Assembly: GCA_016584305.1 (NCBI GenBank)
Contig: JACEEZ010013560.1
Coordinates: 905,900-969,899 of the forward strand
Direction of reading: 5' to 3'
Source: Chionoecetes opilio
Taxonomy: Eukaryota; Arthropoda; Malacostraca; Decapoda; Majidae
DNA length: 64,000 nt
Part shown: one piece after another, positions 1 to 42,269 of the stretch
How positions within the stretch are numbered: the stretch's first letter is position 1
How the letters are laid out: each line of letters opens with the position of its first letter
Made by a program: the position numbers and the translations under genes
The notes under the pieces: model-generated
Databases searched by the model: none
Told to the model about the DNA's origin: nothing
The model's input: only the letters and a program-made list of their open reading frames with translations

Positions 1-190
1 TCACTCCGTCCTTAAGTCCAAGGTTTGCTGGCCTTTGCTTCCCTTTATTCATAGACGCTACCACATTTTCCTGGCAAGGATCGCAAAAAACTGGATTTTT
101 GTCTGTGCTATGTTATCAAATGCTTCATTGCTCAATCTTGTACACTCTCCGTGGTACCAGGATTGGCACCAGGATATTGAAATATCATTA
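1..190 (-). pseudogene. PHD-like zinc-finger relic, probably LINE ORF1
   Basis: The minus strand reads WCQSWYHGECTRLSNEAF followed by a KIQFF stretch. After a one-base shift it continues as CDPCQENV. The spacing of Cys, His and Trp resembles the second half of a PHD finger (W-C-x2-C, H-x2-C, F-C-x2-C). PHD-type fingers are known from ORF1 of some CR1-type LINEs and from DDE-element proteins. The frame is broken between the FF and CDPC parts, so this is a decayed fragment. A host PHD exon is possible but less likely, because it lies inside the SMPD1 transcription unit without clean splice sites. Confidence 0.4.
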
Positions 191-544
191 TTTATAAACA
201 TCAATTGTTTTGTATTGATATGTAATTGATTCATAGGAAACGGAAGCAATCTCGTTAAACTGATAGGTCTGTCAAAGAGCTTAAGCTCGACAGATGAATG
301 TTAATATATTTTGTATTGTAATTTCACTTATATACTATGTACATATTCATCAATAGTAATAAATATTTATTTACTTACTATCTTACTTCACAACTAAGAA
401 TTGACAAATATATTTTTTATGTAATTAATTACATAAAGAACCCCTATGGTTTCTTAATGTACTATTTATTAGTCTGTTCAATCCTGAAAGTATAGTTTCA
501 TCTAGTTAACTTGCTGAGATTAAATTAGGCACAAGATTACACAC
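191..544. other. AT-rich intronic sequence, nothing recognised
   Basis: This stretch lies downstream of the last visible SMPD1 exon. It is AT-rich with no sustained frame and no match to the next expected SMPD1 exon (the segment leading to the catalytic histidines). That exon must lie beyond the left edge. Confidence 0.5.
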
Positions 545-31618
<31,074 letters not shown>

Positions 31619-31739
31619 GGCAACACACTGCAGATCCATTCCCTGCTACCTCCACCTGTTTCAAATAATGCAACAGTTTTTAGGATAATAACTTTTTACT
31701 GGCAATTCACATATCTGTAAACATACTGACAGATGTAAA

Positions 31740-31922
31740 AACAGGTGGTGAAGAGAACACGGGCTGGGAGGCGAGTACATTATTCCTGACTAGTTTCGCC
31801 TCTACTGGGCTTCTTCGGAGGAATGAATTCCGAACTTCATTCCCCCGAATAAGCTCAGTAGAGGCGAAACTAGTCAGGAATAAAGTACACACTTCCCAGC
31901 CCGTGTCTCCTTCAACACCTGT
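31740..31922. mobile_element. Foldback element just upstream of SMPD1 exon 1
   Basis: The inverted arms are ACAGGTGGTGAAGAGAACAC, GGGCTGGGAGGCGAGTAC and ATTCCTGACTAGTTTCGCCT on the left, and AGGCGAAACTAGTCAGGAAT ... GTGTCTCCTTCAACACCTGT on the right. The loop is about GCTTCTTCGGAGGAATGAAT. The length is about 183 bp. It lies about 120 bp 5' of the coding start, in the likely promoter or 5' UTR. Confidence 0.88.
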
Positions 31923-32189
31923 AATTCACATATTATTAGGATCTAGGAATCCCATATCATCAAGCAACTGGCAAGTTTAAACATCAGACTAAAATGGATT
32001 TACCGCATTCTAGGGCATCAAAGACAATATTTCCTCCTTGACATATTCATTTAGTTTGGCAATTCGAAGCTCTTGCCGGCACTGCTTTACCTTCCCTCTG
32101 ACATCCTGCCAGTGTCCCTTAGACTTTCACAGCAAAAAAATGTATGTATTTGTATTCTTTAAATGCGTGAGCCATGACAGAAGAGGTGG

Positions 32190-32550
32190 TCAGCCTTTTT
32201 TTTTTTTTTTTTTTTTTTTTTACATCTGTGCCTATAGCACCTGTAGGCAGTGGTGACCCAGGGCTCGGATGGTAGACTCTGGAGGTTCCCTTGAGGGCTG
32301 CTGTGATGGTTGGCCCTCCCCCATGGTGGCGCAGGTAGGATTTTTATAGTGATGCCTGTGATAAGAGGCTCATGCTGCCCCCTTGTGTCCTCCGATGCAC
32401 TCACAATCGCAGGTAGAGTTAATGGGCAGGGCATGTGGGTGTTCTTAGGCCACTCAACGGTACAGAAAGGTTTTTGTTTTCGTCGGGGATCGAACTCGGG
32501 TCACTGAGAACGCCAGTCGGAGACACTAATCACTCTGCTACCGCCTCCCC
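32190..32550 (-). mobile_element. tRNA-derived SINE (family S1), copy 2
   Basis: The minus-strand head is GGGGAGGCGGTAGCAGAGTG ATTAG (A box), and CCCGAGTTCGATCCCCGACG (B box) follows. The body contains TAACTCTACCTGCGATTGTG and GGGCCAACCATCACAGCAGC. It ends in an A-tail (T-run 32198-32220 on plus). It is the uninterrupted reference for the copy at 13347-13804. Confidence 0.8.
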
Positions 32551-32594
32551 TTTGCTAGATGCTTGTAGCTTGATGGGCTACCATTGCGAATGTA

Positions 32595-32671
32595 CACACA
32601 AACCTCGTTTTCCCGGACTAATAGGGGGGAGCACTGGTCCGGGAACCGCAAAAATCCGGGAATCGCAACAG

Positions 32672-32705
<34 letters not shown>

Positions 32706-33340
32706 CGATGCCATTACCCACCCCCGGACATTTATCCTACTCTAGTATTTACTGTCCGGCAACCGCCAATATCAACTACCCCGCCGCGGACTTTTACGTC
32801 CGCTGAGCATGCTGCCACCTGGCGGGAGGCAGCAGAAAGTGTTCAATAGTCTCAAGAGACGTTCCTGCACCAGGGGCAGTGGGGGTCAGGGGACTAACGG
32901 AGGCTGTGCAGGTGAACCGTGAGTGGCGTGTGCCCAAATGTAAACAATACGACCGCTGAGCATGCTGCCACCTGGCGGGAGGCAGTAGAAAGTGTTCAAT
33001 AGTCTCAGAGATGTTCTTGCACCAGGGGCAGTGGGAGTCAGGGGACTGACGGAGGCAGTGCAGGTGAACCGTGAATGTCGTGTGCCCAAATGTAAACAAT
33101 ACGACTGCTGAGCATGCGGCCACCTGGCGGGAGGCGCGGACACTGACCAGGGGTGACAGGAGACGCTCGGACCGGCGGACAACTTTGTCAATTTACGAAC
33201 AGGACCAGGCATTTCAACGTAAAAAAAATAATAATAATAATAATAATTGTCCGAGACTCTGACATATCTCCGGACCTCTGAATTTGTCCGGCAAATCCGA
33301 TATCCGGGAAATTGAGGTCCGGGAAATCGAGGTTTGTGTG
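32595..33340. mobile_element. TIR element with TA duplication carrying a tandem LINE fragment
   Basis: The ends are CACACAAACCTCGTTTTCCC at 32595 and GGGAAATCGAGGTTTGTGTG ending 33340, next to TA at 32593-32594 and 33341-33342. Subterminal CCGGGAA words are repeated. Inside are a 28-bp A-run (32675-32702) and a tandem array (32803-33130). It is Tigger/pogo-like in its ends. Confidence 0.85.
32803..33132 (-). repeat. Tandem repeat, about 152-bp unit, LINE zinc-knuckle coding
   Basis: Units begin GCTGAGCATGCTGCCACCTG near 32801, 32955 and 33107 (partial). The minus strand encodes FTCTASVSPLTP and ETIEHFLL.PAR-type words. These resemble the C-x2-C...ETIEHFLLxCPR knuckle at the end of I/R1-like LINE proteins. 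Two and a fraction copies. Confidence 0.8.
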
Positions 33341-33957
33341 TACCTCTTCTGACTCTCGCCAACCCTGCAAGTATGAACTCATTCATTATCATTTTTAGGA
33401 AAAACTTGATCGCCAGTTCTATACTTTTTTAGGTATTTTGTTCTCATGATTGAGGAAAAAGTTATAATTTTTGTACTGCTTTTTTGTTTGCTACCACACT
33501 GAAACACCGTACTGAGAGCCACGGGGGGTCTCGTAATAGTTGGTATTTCGGAAAGATGCTACATATTCTTTTCTCGTGATCAAAAAGACATCCTACTTAA
33601 TGAACTAGCAGTTCAAAATTTATAAACCTAATGACACTATCATACATTAAGGCTGTGTACCTAAAATGAGCAAAACTTGAACTTGAGTGTGAGGGTAATA
33701 TCCGTTGCCTCTGAATTTTGTCTGAAAGACACGGCGTTAGTACAGTTAATGAAGCGCACCGACATGCTGTACTCTTACCCGGTCAAGCTATCTAGTGATA
33801 TTTAGAAAAACTGAGCCTACCATCATGTTCACAAGACATTGTTGCCTATTATGAGCAAATAAAATATCATACTGAATAACACTTATAGTAAGATAATGAG
33901 AGCAAAATGAAATGGTGTATAAACATTTTCTCTAACTTTTATATTTCAACTCCTTAT
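33341..33957. other. Unassigned spacer
   Basis: No gene or element border recognised. Confidence 0.4.
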
Positions 33958-33958
33958 A

Positions 33959-34731
33959 CAGGGAGGTCCCGAAGATACGAGCAGTTAGGTTCCACCTGGC
34001 ATACTCGTAAAGCGAAATCTCGTATAACGAAACACATAACTAGTGGTAAAATATAGGTTTGGTTCCAGGACGCCATCAATAAAAAAATAAAATAAAAAAA
34101 GACATGTTTTTCAAGCTAAAATAAACTATAGCAAACACAACAAACACACAGCGTCTATATTACCCACACTGTACTACCTATTCTGTAGAAAAAGCATTCT
34201 GAAAGAGAAAATAGCACACAAAATAACATAACTGCACATTAATTAAACATAAAACATGCATAACAAGCAAAAAAGACGTTGTAATGTAGGGGACGCCGCG
34301 TGATACAAGAGAAGGTAGTGTAGGGTCCCAAGGTTGGGGCCGCACACCTGCTAATTACCCCTAAAGGTCAGGCCGCGTCATATGCTTAATTACCCTTCAG
34401 GTCAAGCCTTGCTAGGGGTGACCTGACTGCGGTCCCAAGGTTGGGGCTGCACACCTGCTAATTACCCCTAAATGTCAGGCCGCGCCATATGCTTAATTAC
34501 CCTTCAGGTCACGGCTTGCTAGGGGTGACCTCACTGGGGTCAACCAAATCCCCCTTTGTCCAGCCTGGGAGTGGTAGGGCGCACATTTTGAACTTGATAA
34601 TTTTACTCACCCCAGTTTGAATGTCGTATCATTGGATTTTCGATCTCGTATATTGAAAATAGACCCTAATTTACACATCTCGTATCATCGGATTCTCGTA
34701 TACCGAATGCTCGTATAACGGGACCTCCCTG
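33959..34731. mobile_element. TIR element with TA duplication (CAGGGAGGTCCCG ends)
   Basis: CAGGGAGGTCCCGAAGATAC at 33959 and the inverted CGTATAACGGGACCTCCCTG ending 34731, with TA on both sides (33957-33958, 34732-34733). It carries many CTCGTAT/ATACGAG words. No transposase. It contains a direct tandem duplication (34325-34540). A relative lies at 29880-30310. Confidence 0.88.
34325..34540. repeat. 107-bp tandem duplication
   Basis: Two units, each starting GTCCCAAGGTTGGGGC and containing CACCTGCTAATTACCCCTAA, GTCAGGCCGCG and GCTAGGGGTGACCT. Starts are at about 34325 and 34432. Confidence 0.93.
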
Positions 34732-35239
34732 TAATTCCCATACTTTTCCTCGCATTGAATTGGCAATTACTGTCTCGGAATCACCACGCTTTTTCAATTA
34801 TGTTGGTATGTGAAGGGTACCAATACAGAAACAAGCAGGTGGTTAAAATTGCCAATACCGTAAAAGTTGCCCAGCAACTGACTGTCACTATGGTGAGCAT
34901 CGCTTCCTCCCATGCCCGTAAACACTATACTTCTGCAAGCGCCTTTTAGGGGTGCATGGGCTCCATCCACTGTGACACACACAGTAGTGATGGTGGTGGA
35001 AGCAGTAGTAGTAGTAACAGTAGTTAATATTCCACAGGAGTTAGCTGGGCTCCACAAGCTTTACAGCTTACTTTTTCTCAATTATTTTCGGCTTAGTATA
35101 TTATGCAGTAGTTATTCACTTGCGGAAACCAAAAATATAACAATTATTTCTATATAATTACAGCTAGGTTAGATTACGTTTAGGTTAGGTTGTTAGATTT
35201 AGGTTATGTTTAGGATAGGTTTTGGTGAGGTTTTGTATA

Positions 35240-35327
35240 CAGTACCCTCCCGAGTTTCACGCTTGCTTTCTTCACAAGGCATAGCGCTAAACTCGAGGAT
35301 CGTGAAACTCAGGTATTGAAAACACTG
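35240..35327. repeat. Miniature Tigger-type element
   Basis: TA then CAGTACCCTCCCGAGTTTCA at 35240. GAAACTCAGGTATTGAAAAC then ACTG and TA end it. It is about 88 bp and hairpin-forming. It has the same left terminus as 13243 and 26590. Confidence 0.7.
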
Positions 35328-35371
35328 TAAAAATGCTTATTTAGTCCGGTGCGAGGCGTAGTACCATATTT

Positions 35372-35960
35372 TACGGCTTATAAGACTCATGTTTTCCCCC
35401 AAAAAATACCCTAAAAAATACTAATGGTCTTCCAAGACGAATGTTGTAGTACTTCCTCAGTACTCAGTACTCAGTACTTACCTGTTACAAGTATTTCAAA
35501 TACCATAAGACATTCAAATCAACTACGTAATCTGTCCTCACGCTGGTATGTTTACATTCCCCCTTTTGGCGGCACATTGCATTGATTGCAGCCAACAGCA
35601 CCATCTATCGTCTGCTAGTGTTGACGTACCATTTACTACTAAGCTGTCACACGTATCTTAAGCTCTTTTCAGTCCTGGAAATTATCACACATGGCGAATA
35701 CATCAAAACGATTTACTAATACTATCGCTTACAAGCTAAAAGTTATACGATACGCCAAAGAAAATGGAAACAGACCAACAGAAAGACACTTTTGGATCAC
35801 CGCTGGGAGAGGCGGTGGCCGAGTGGTCCGCCCCGAGCACATGGCTGGCCGACAGTGGCCGTGCGGTGATGTAAACAAAGGGCATTACCTCCCCTGTAAA
35901 CGCGGCGGTACACTCATGCTTACTAATCTCTTTTTTGATGGCTGGGAAAGTGATTAATGG
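35372..35960 (+). pseudogene. Pogo-like element 5' end with DNA-binding domain fragment
   Basis: The terminus CATATTTTACGGCTTATAAG followed by ACTCATGTTTTCCCCC begins the element. An ORF at 35691 reads MANTSKRFTNTIAYKLKVIR then YAKENGNRPTERHF. This is the first helices of the Brinker-type HTH found in some pogo/Tigger transposases. The frame then switches to unrelated sequence at about 35808 (GCGGTGGCCGAGTGG, a tRNA/SINE-head-like string). No DDE domain follows. Confidence 0.65.
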
Positions 35961-36715
35961 TGTTCATCTGTCAGACTATGTCCTCCAGATGTTGGACTCT
36001 GGATCTATTCCTCATTACATTGAAAAATGTAAGGAAATAGGGAATATAGATCCATATCGTCGAGGGGACGGCATGGAGTGCATGACATTTTTTCATATAT
36101 AAAATAATAATAATAATGAAAATAATAAAATAATGTTGGACAAGTGGAGCGCATCGCCGATCAGCTGAGTGCGCGCAGAGCTTTGGAGCAGCGTGTTCGG
36201 CTTCCTCCAGTCGCTTCCATTATTCCATACATTTAGTCTAGTCTCTTACCACCGTTGAGGGATGCGCGGCACCAAAACAAATATATAAGAAAAGGTATAA
36301 GCCATCAGGAGCCCAGTTTAGGAAAATATCAAAATAAAAGGAGGAGAAACGCGGAAGAGATAAAGGTATGCAGCGGCTAGGTCATCCCTCAGTGTGTTAG
36401 GTGATGCAGGGAAAATAATAGGCTAGTATAACGCAATGGTTTGTTAACCTGTGTTGCTATGCTATTAAACATAGGGCGAAATTAATCCCATAATCAGCTA
36501 GCATTGCATAATTCAAACAGTAATAGCATGCATCATTGCAATTTGCAGGTGTGTGTAGCCTGCAACAAAACCATTACAACTTAACTAACCCATTACTGAT
36601 TTGGTAGTGACATCATAATGGTTTCCTTTAACTTGTGTTGACTATCCTAGGTTCTGAATGAACCCAATAAGGGAAATTTCCAATGTTGTAGGCTAACTTA
36701 AAAGACTTCTAAATC
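35961..36715. other. Unassigned, includes (AAT)n
   Basis: The (ATAATA)n stretch at 36100-36135 is a microsatellite. The rest is unrecognised. Confidence 0.4.
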
Positions 36716-37172
36716 AGGGGCGCACCCAGGATTATTTTCGTGTGGAAGGCACATTTTTTTTTCTTGGCCAGCAGTAGGCTATATAGTAAACCCGCCAGAT
36801 TTGTCGCTAGCCTCTGTATGATAAATTTGCCCGCCATTTGCTGATTCCCTTTTCAGGCCTAATTTCTTATTTCAGCTACTGAAACAATAGTTTTGGTAGT
36901 GTTAGATACTTGTCCACGGCATTACGTGAATCATTAGTGCGACCAAATGAAGGTAGGTGTTCACGGGCAGGTGACGCGGTCACATCGCTAGAACCTGTAA
37001 TAATTTTTTTGGGTCACATGAAGATCCGCCACCCCAATTTTACCACCTGAAGATCCGCCACCACAGCTTTGCCAACCTTTAAATCCACTTATTGATGTAT
37101 GATACAATACTCTATATTGACCAATACTATCAGGACCTAACTGGGGGGGCGCCCCCCCTGACCCCCCCACTA
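36716..37172. mobile_element. Possible MITE with CAGGGGCGCACCCAGG end
   Basis: CAGGGGCGCACCCAGGATTA at 36716 resembles the common CAGGGGCGGAxCCAGG terminus. GGGGGGGCGCCCCCCCTGA at about 37143 could be the inverted end. The interior is non-coding. The borders are not certain. Confidence 0.4.
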
Positions 37173-37376
37173 GTTAACTAACCTAATATGGACATTGGTT
37201 ACATAACCTAACCTAACTGGGTTATTAAACCACTCACACATGAAGATCAGTCACCCCAAGAAATTATTCCCATTATTTGAAATGCTACTGATTTAATTTT
37301 TTTATTTCTAGCATCTTCTAATCTTCACCGTTCTAATCCTTCAAATTCCAAAGATCTGAAACTCGAGAAATGCCAG

Positions 37377-38208
37377 TGGTCGCTGGCAGTTTTAACTCAA
37401 AGGTTGGTCTACTGTGTTTTGGCTCCGCGACTAATATTTTTCATAAATTAATTTCGCGATAAACATTGATGCACCGCATCTGAATACAAAAAAATATAGT
37501 TCTTCTGTTGTTCTACTAATTATATGGATGACATGCATTACGATGGAACGTTCTATAATAGCAATTTAATGCAAATTACTCGCCTCGTGTAGCAAAGCTT
37601 AATATATTTTTTACATGTATATTGTGGCATGTAAAATTTGGGTGATGTTCACACTGTTTTCTAAGACAGTACTGCTGCGTCTGGCAAACGCTTGTCAAAA
37701 TACAATAAGCAATGCCTTGGAAAAACGAAGAATAAAGAATACCGAAATCGGCTTGTTGCTGCGACAATGTAGGTTATAATTATGGAGGCGACGTGCCGCG
37801 GCGGGGAGTGGTGGGCGGGGAGATTGTGGTGGGGAGATTGAATCAAAACATTGCCACTTCACGCGTCGACTCATTGCACTTCCAGGCTTTCTATCTGATT
37901 GATACACAATAATAACAGGAAAATATGACTGCCTAGGTATAGATAACTTCTAAACATTCGTTATTGACTATATAATATCATAGAGTAGCATTTACCTCGC
38001 CTCCTCAACTATAACCTCCTTGGTTATTTGGTTATATACAATGTTTTACAGAATCAGGCTTCTATACAATATACATATAGAAGAAAATCGTTCTTAATAT
38101 TATACTTGTGTGTTTTAAGTGCAGTGGAATAAGCCCATATTTTTCTTTCAAGTTGACCAACTTTTCACCAAATTGTGCGTTAAAACTGCCAGCGACCCCT
38201 GGCATTTC
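37377..38208. mobile_element. 832-bp TIR element, copy 1
   Basis: The inverted ends are GAAATGCCAGTGGTCGCTGG then CAGTTTTAACTC on the left, and GTTAAAACTGCCAGCGACCC then CTGGCATTTC on the right. They are about 32 bp, with weaker similarity extending outward (ACTCGA / ...GGAGT). Copy 2 at 45525-46355 is almost identical in length and sequence. No ORF of note. The superfamily is not identified. Confidence 0.88.
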
Positions 38209-38379
38209 GGAGTTGCAGTTCTCTCTAATTACCGTCCTATAGTTTGACTTCCTGCCTTTCTAAACTTATTACCCATTACCCATCACCCCACCCATTCACT
38301 CACCCATTACCCATCACCCTACATCAAGGTTTCCTCAATTCTCGCAACCCACTTTTTTTTCACAATTCTCGCTAATAGG

Positions 38380-38407
38380 CTGCTAAAAAAAAAAAAAAAA
38401 AAAAAAA
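38380..38407. repeat. Poly-A tract
   Basis: A run of about 24 A at a junction. It may be the tail of a retroposed fragment ending here. Confidence 0.6.
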
Positions 38408-38602
38408 GTGATCGGATCATCTCATAAATGGGCTTAAAACCTTCCCCTGCTCGAGCCGGTTCCAAAACTGTGCCATATGAGGGGATTCCGCCACAGGGGG
38501 CGGCACCTGGAGCGGACACACACACACACACACACTTTCGCTTATATTATTATAATAGATAGATAGATATTGTATGGCCATATTGAAACAAGTGATAACT
38601 CC

Positions 38603-38605
<3 letters not shown>

Positions 38606-38674
<69 letters not shown>

Positions 38675-38694
38675 ATATATATATAGAGAGAGAG
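38606..38694. repeat. (GA)n microsatellite
   Basis: A GA run of about 65 bp, then TATATATA and a second GA run, directly abutting the foldback at 38695. Confidence 0.98.
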
Positions 38695-39571
38695 AGGTGT
38701 CTTGCACTGACGTCACGACCTAGCGTCTTCAAGCCAAATGCCGCCCATCGGAGCGAGCTGGAGGACCAACAAACTCCACTTGCCGCCCGTGTTTGCCAGC
38801 TTATGGTACTTTTCCCCTACCAAATATATGTTTATCAGTATAAAAGATATACTGTTATCTTCGGAAATGTTTGTTCTATAATATTATCAAATAAAAAACC
38901 TTAAAACACACTAAAGAATGGCCATTATGAGACCCACAAGAAATATGCATGAACGTAATATTCACCAACTCCAGCTCCCATTTAATATTTTGCTCGAAAA
39001 CTTTTTACATGGACAATATCAATAGAAGCGGACTTTCATTAGCTTACCATTAATATATATAGTTATCTGATAAATTAATTAGAAGCATGTATAAATTAGC
39101 GTTAACTAAATAAATAACCTCATCAATCGGGAAAAACTACCCGATTTCATGATGTTATTTATTTAGTTAACGCTAATTTATACATGCTTCTAATTCATTT
39201 ATCAGGTAACGAAATATATCAATGGAAAGCTAATGAAAGTCCGCTTCTATTGCTATTGTCCATGTAAAAAGTTTTCGAGCAAAATATTAAATGTGAGCTG
39301 GAGTTGGTGAATGCCGTTCATGCATATTTCTTGTGGGTCTCATAATGGCCATTCTTTAGTGTGTTTTAAGGTTTTTGATTTGATAATATTATAGAACAAA
39401 CATTTCCGAAGATAACAGTATATCTTTTATACTGATAAACATATATTTGGTAGGGGAAAATTACCATAAGCTGGCAAACACGGGCGGCAAGTGGAGTTTG
39501 TTGGTCCTCCAGCTCGCATTTCCCGCGCCTGTCGCACCCACAACAAGGGCTGTGACGTCACGTGCAAGACA

Positions 39572-39574
<3 letters not shown>
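38695..39574. mobile_element. Large foldback element, about 880 bp
   Basis: AGGTGTCTTGCACTGACGTC at 38695 pairs with GACGTCACGTGCAAGACACC T ending 39574. The arms of about 420 bp agree over nearly their whole length, for example AACTCCACTTGCCGCCCGTG, GATATACTGTTATCTTCGGA and CGGACTTTCATTAGCTT with their inverse. The loop is near 39118-39155 (ATCGGGAAAAACTACCCGAT). The outer ends carry a TGACGTCA palindrome. (GA)n/(TA)n microsatellites flank it on both sides. Confidence 0.95.
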
Positions 39575-39659
<85 letters not shown>

Positions 39660-39662
39660 CGT

Positions 39663-39700
<38 letters not shown>
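39575..39700. repeat. (AT)n microsatellite and poly-T
   Basis: About 80 bp of AT repeats, then a T-run of about 30. Confidence 0.98.
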
Positions 39701-39703
<3 letters not shown>

Positions 39704-40760
39704 ATTTGTTACCCAATGTACCCAATTTTAGAAAGAGAAAATTCGATGTCATTTCTTCAAGGCTTAATCAAAATGGATTAATGAATGAGTGGGAATAGAA
39801 GTACATACCTGCTTATTTTACTGCATAAAATACAACGAAACTAATGCGGTAAATTAGATAATACGAACCGTATTGTACAATCTGCTCAATGTCAGAATCT
39901 TTGTTGACTTTGTTGTATGTATCACATTGGTCAGTTAGTGACGCTCTCCACATCAACGTCTACCTAACACATCCAAGGGTAATCTGGCAAGTCTCCACGT
40001 GAGACTCTCTCATATACGCCACCCCACCACCCACCCCATCACACGGCTCCGTTACGCTGACCCATTTCCTCCAAGAGACATTTTACATTCTCACAATTTC
40101 ACGGCAAGATCAAATAAATATCAGTGACATCTGATTGAGAATATGACGTTATATTTCTCACTTATAACACTGTATATATACATTATAGCGAAAAACAACG
40201 TTCCCCAAATGGCAACACCGGGTCATTCACCCACTTTACCACTGTCTTCTTGAGATATAATTTATTTGGTTTGTTGAAGAGACGTTTCTGTCCATACAAC
40301 TTTTGAAGCGGTAGAATCAGCCACTGTCCCTCTAAATCAAGGACAAATCGGCATCGCTTGCACAACGGTATTACTATTGCGACACATAAATTTGGGATGA
40401 ATAACGGTACTTTTTAACTACAATAATTACTCCAGAATGATGCGAGTCCATCCATCCCCCTTGCCCACATGGTCATAGCAACTCACAACAGAAAAAAAAT
40501 CTAAAACACAACATATTATAATATTATTATTTACTTCACTTATGTTGGGTGTGGTACAACAGAAGAGCTAGTAACAGGACCCAACGGTGAGGACGTTGAC
40601 CTTACCACGGCTACGCGGTGGAAGCGGAGAAATCAGATTTAAACCGAAGTAATTATCCCACTACAAGACAGTTCGGTATTACACACACAGAGAGAGAGAG
40701 AAATAGAATTACCCTTTATCTATAAGACACGCAACAAATTCCTCTTTCGAAGTTGTGACT
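39701..40760. other. Unassigned spacer
   Basis: No coding or element signal was recognised. Confidence 0.4.
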
Positions 40761-40761
40761 A

Positions 40762-40976
40762 CCGTAGATAACACTAAAGTCGCCAGGACAACGTTTTTTT
40801 TTTATTTACAGACGTGTGGTGGCGTTAATACTTACATTTCTACATTCATGATTTCAGGAAAGTTAGAAGGGGCTATCTGGAGAGTCTGTGTCATTTTGTG
40901 TCTTCATCTGTGGCATAGTATGGCTATTAATGAACAAATTACAAAAATAAAACCGAGTGACGACGTTGGTAACGGC
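40762..40976. mobile_element. MITE with CCGTAGATAACA termini, copy 3 (inverted, truncated)
   Basis: CCGTAGATAACACTAAAGTC at 40762 after TA. The following sequence matches the reverse complement of the right part of copy 1 (ACAGACGTGTGGTGGCGTTA, CTGAAATCATG inverse). It is lost after about 40976. Confidence 0.8.
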
Positions 40977-40998
40977 TACACTATAAGCTACACTATAA

Positions 40999-41180
40999 AG
41001 GCGTTTTCTGCGGGGGAGCAAGAGAAATCATTTCGCTTGCTCAAATTTCGCTTGCTGTTCAATCATCCTGAGAAGATGCTTGCCCGACCGGCAAGAAATT
41101 TCTTGCTGGAGCAAGAGAAGTACGTCAGTGAAGTGCGTCAGCGTTCGGCTGACGTGGCGATGCTTTCTGCTTCAATATAA
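40999..41180. repeat. Relative of the AGGCGTTTTCTGCGGGG MITE
   Basis: AAGGCGTTTTCTGCGGGGGA at 40998 is the same terminus as 11811. The interior holds repeated GAGCAAG/CTTGCTC words in inverse, but the second end is not seen. Confidence 0.55.
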
Positions 41181-41679
41181 GAATGACAACAGTGCACTTT
41201 CGACAAAATCAATTACACTTTCTTATTTTAATGTCTTATCATAAAAGTTTGAATCAAATAAGGGAGGTTGCGGCGTGTTATTAAGGAAAATATAATCGTC
41301 ACAGCTGTATATATTGCTTTATATGCATTCGAACAGCTGAAGTTACACTGGAATGTGTGACAAGTCTTGTCAACAAACGAAAATCAACAACTTCACACAC
41401 CTCACTCGTACCCGATTTGCTGACAATACCATTGGATATTAAGAAACACTGAGACCACTATAGGCTTCCTGAGGAAATTTTGCATCGCATTAGTATATAT
41501 TCATAACTAATGTAAGTACAAGTATACGAAAACAAGGGTTAAGTAAAACAGTGCATAAACATTTTCTGGCACTCGTGGAGAATGTGGGTCCCGCAGTTTC
41601 CCGCTGGTTGGCCCGCGGTCTGGTTTGCCAGATATATATTTCTACTGCAGTCACAGTGCAGTGTTACCCCGCCGGGCGA

Positions 41680-41852
41680 GTCTCTCTCTCTCTCTTTTTA
41701 TTTTTTCATCTACTATTTCTTCTCCCTCCTCCTCCTCTTCCTTCTCCCTCTTCATCCTCCACACTGAAACTATTCACGGTAATATCACATACTAGCTATG
41801 ATATGTGTGTGTGTGTATTGACTTGATCTGGTCAATTGACTTTAATTTTGCG

Positions 41853-41934
<82 letters not shown>

Positions 41935-42039
41935 TTTTTTTTTCATCTACTATTTCTTCTCCCTCCTCCTCCTCTTCCTTCTCCCTCTTCATCCTCCACA
42001 CGATGAAAATATTCACGATAATATCACATACTGGCTATG

Positions 42040-42102
<63 letters not shown>

Positions 42103-42110
42103 TGTATTGA
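41680..42110. repeat. Compound tandem repeat with (TC)n and (GT)n
   Basis: A block of TCTCTC, CATCTACTATTTCTTCTCCC, CTCCTCTTCCTTCTCCCTCT, CACGGTAATATCACATACT, GTGTGTG, ATTGACTTGATCTGGTCAAT occurs twice (41680-41850 and 41852-42140). The repeated unit has an expanded (TC)n (41856-41932) and an expanded (GT)n (42039-42101). Confidence 0.93.
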
Positions 42111-42269
42111 CTTCATCTGGTCAATTGACTTTCATTTTGCGTCTCTCTCTCTCTTTTCCCTACCGACTCGTCCTAGGCTCCCCCACCACCGCACCCGCAC
42201 ATCTCCATCCGATCTCCATCCATCGTATGTCTCGTACATCTCTTAAGTCTTCTTCCCACTTTTGACTTC

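Noticed and set aside
41680..42140. CRISPR-like array
   Set aside because: Repeats are low-complexity with tandem duplicated spacers. This is a eukaryotic compound microsatellite. No CRISPR or cas genes anywhere.
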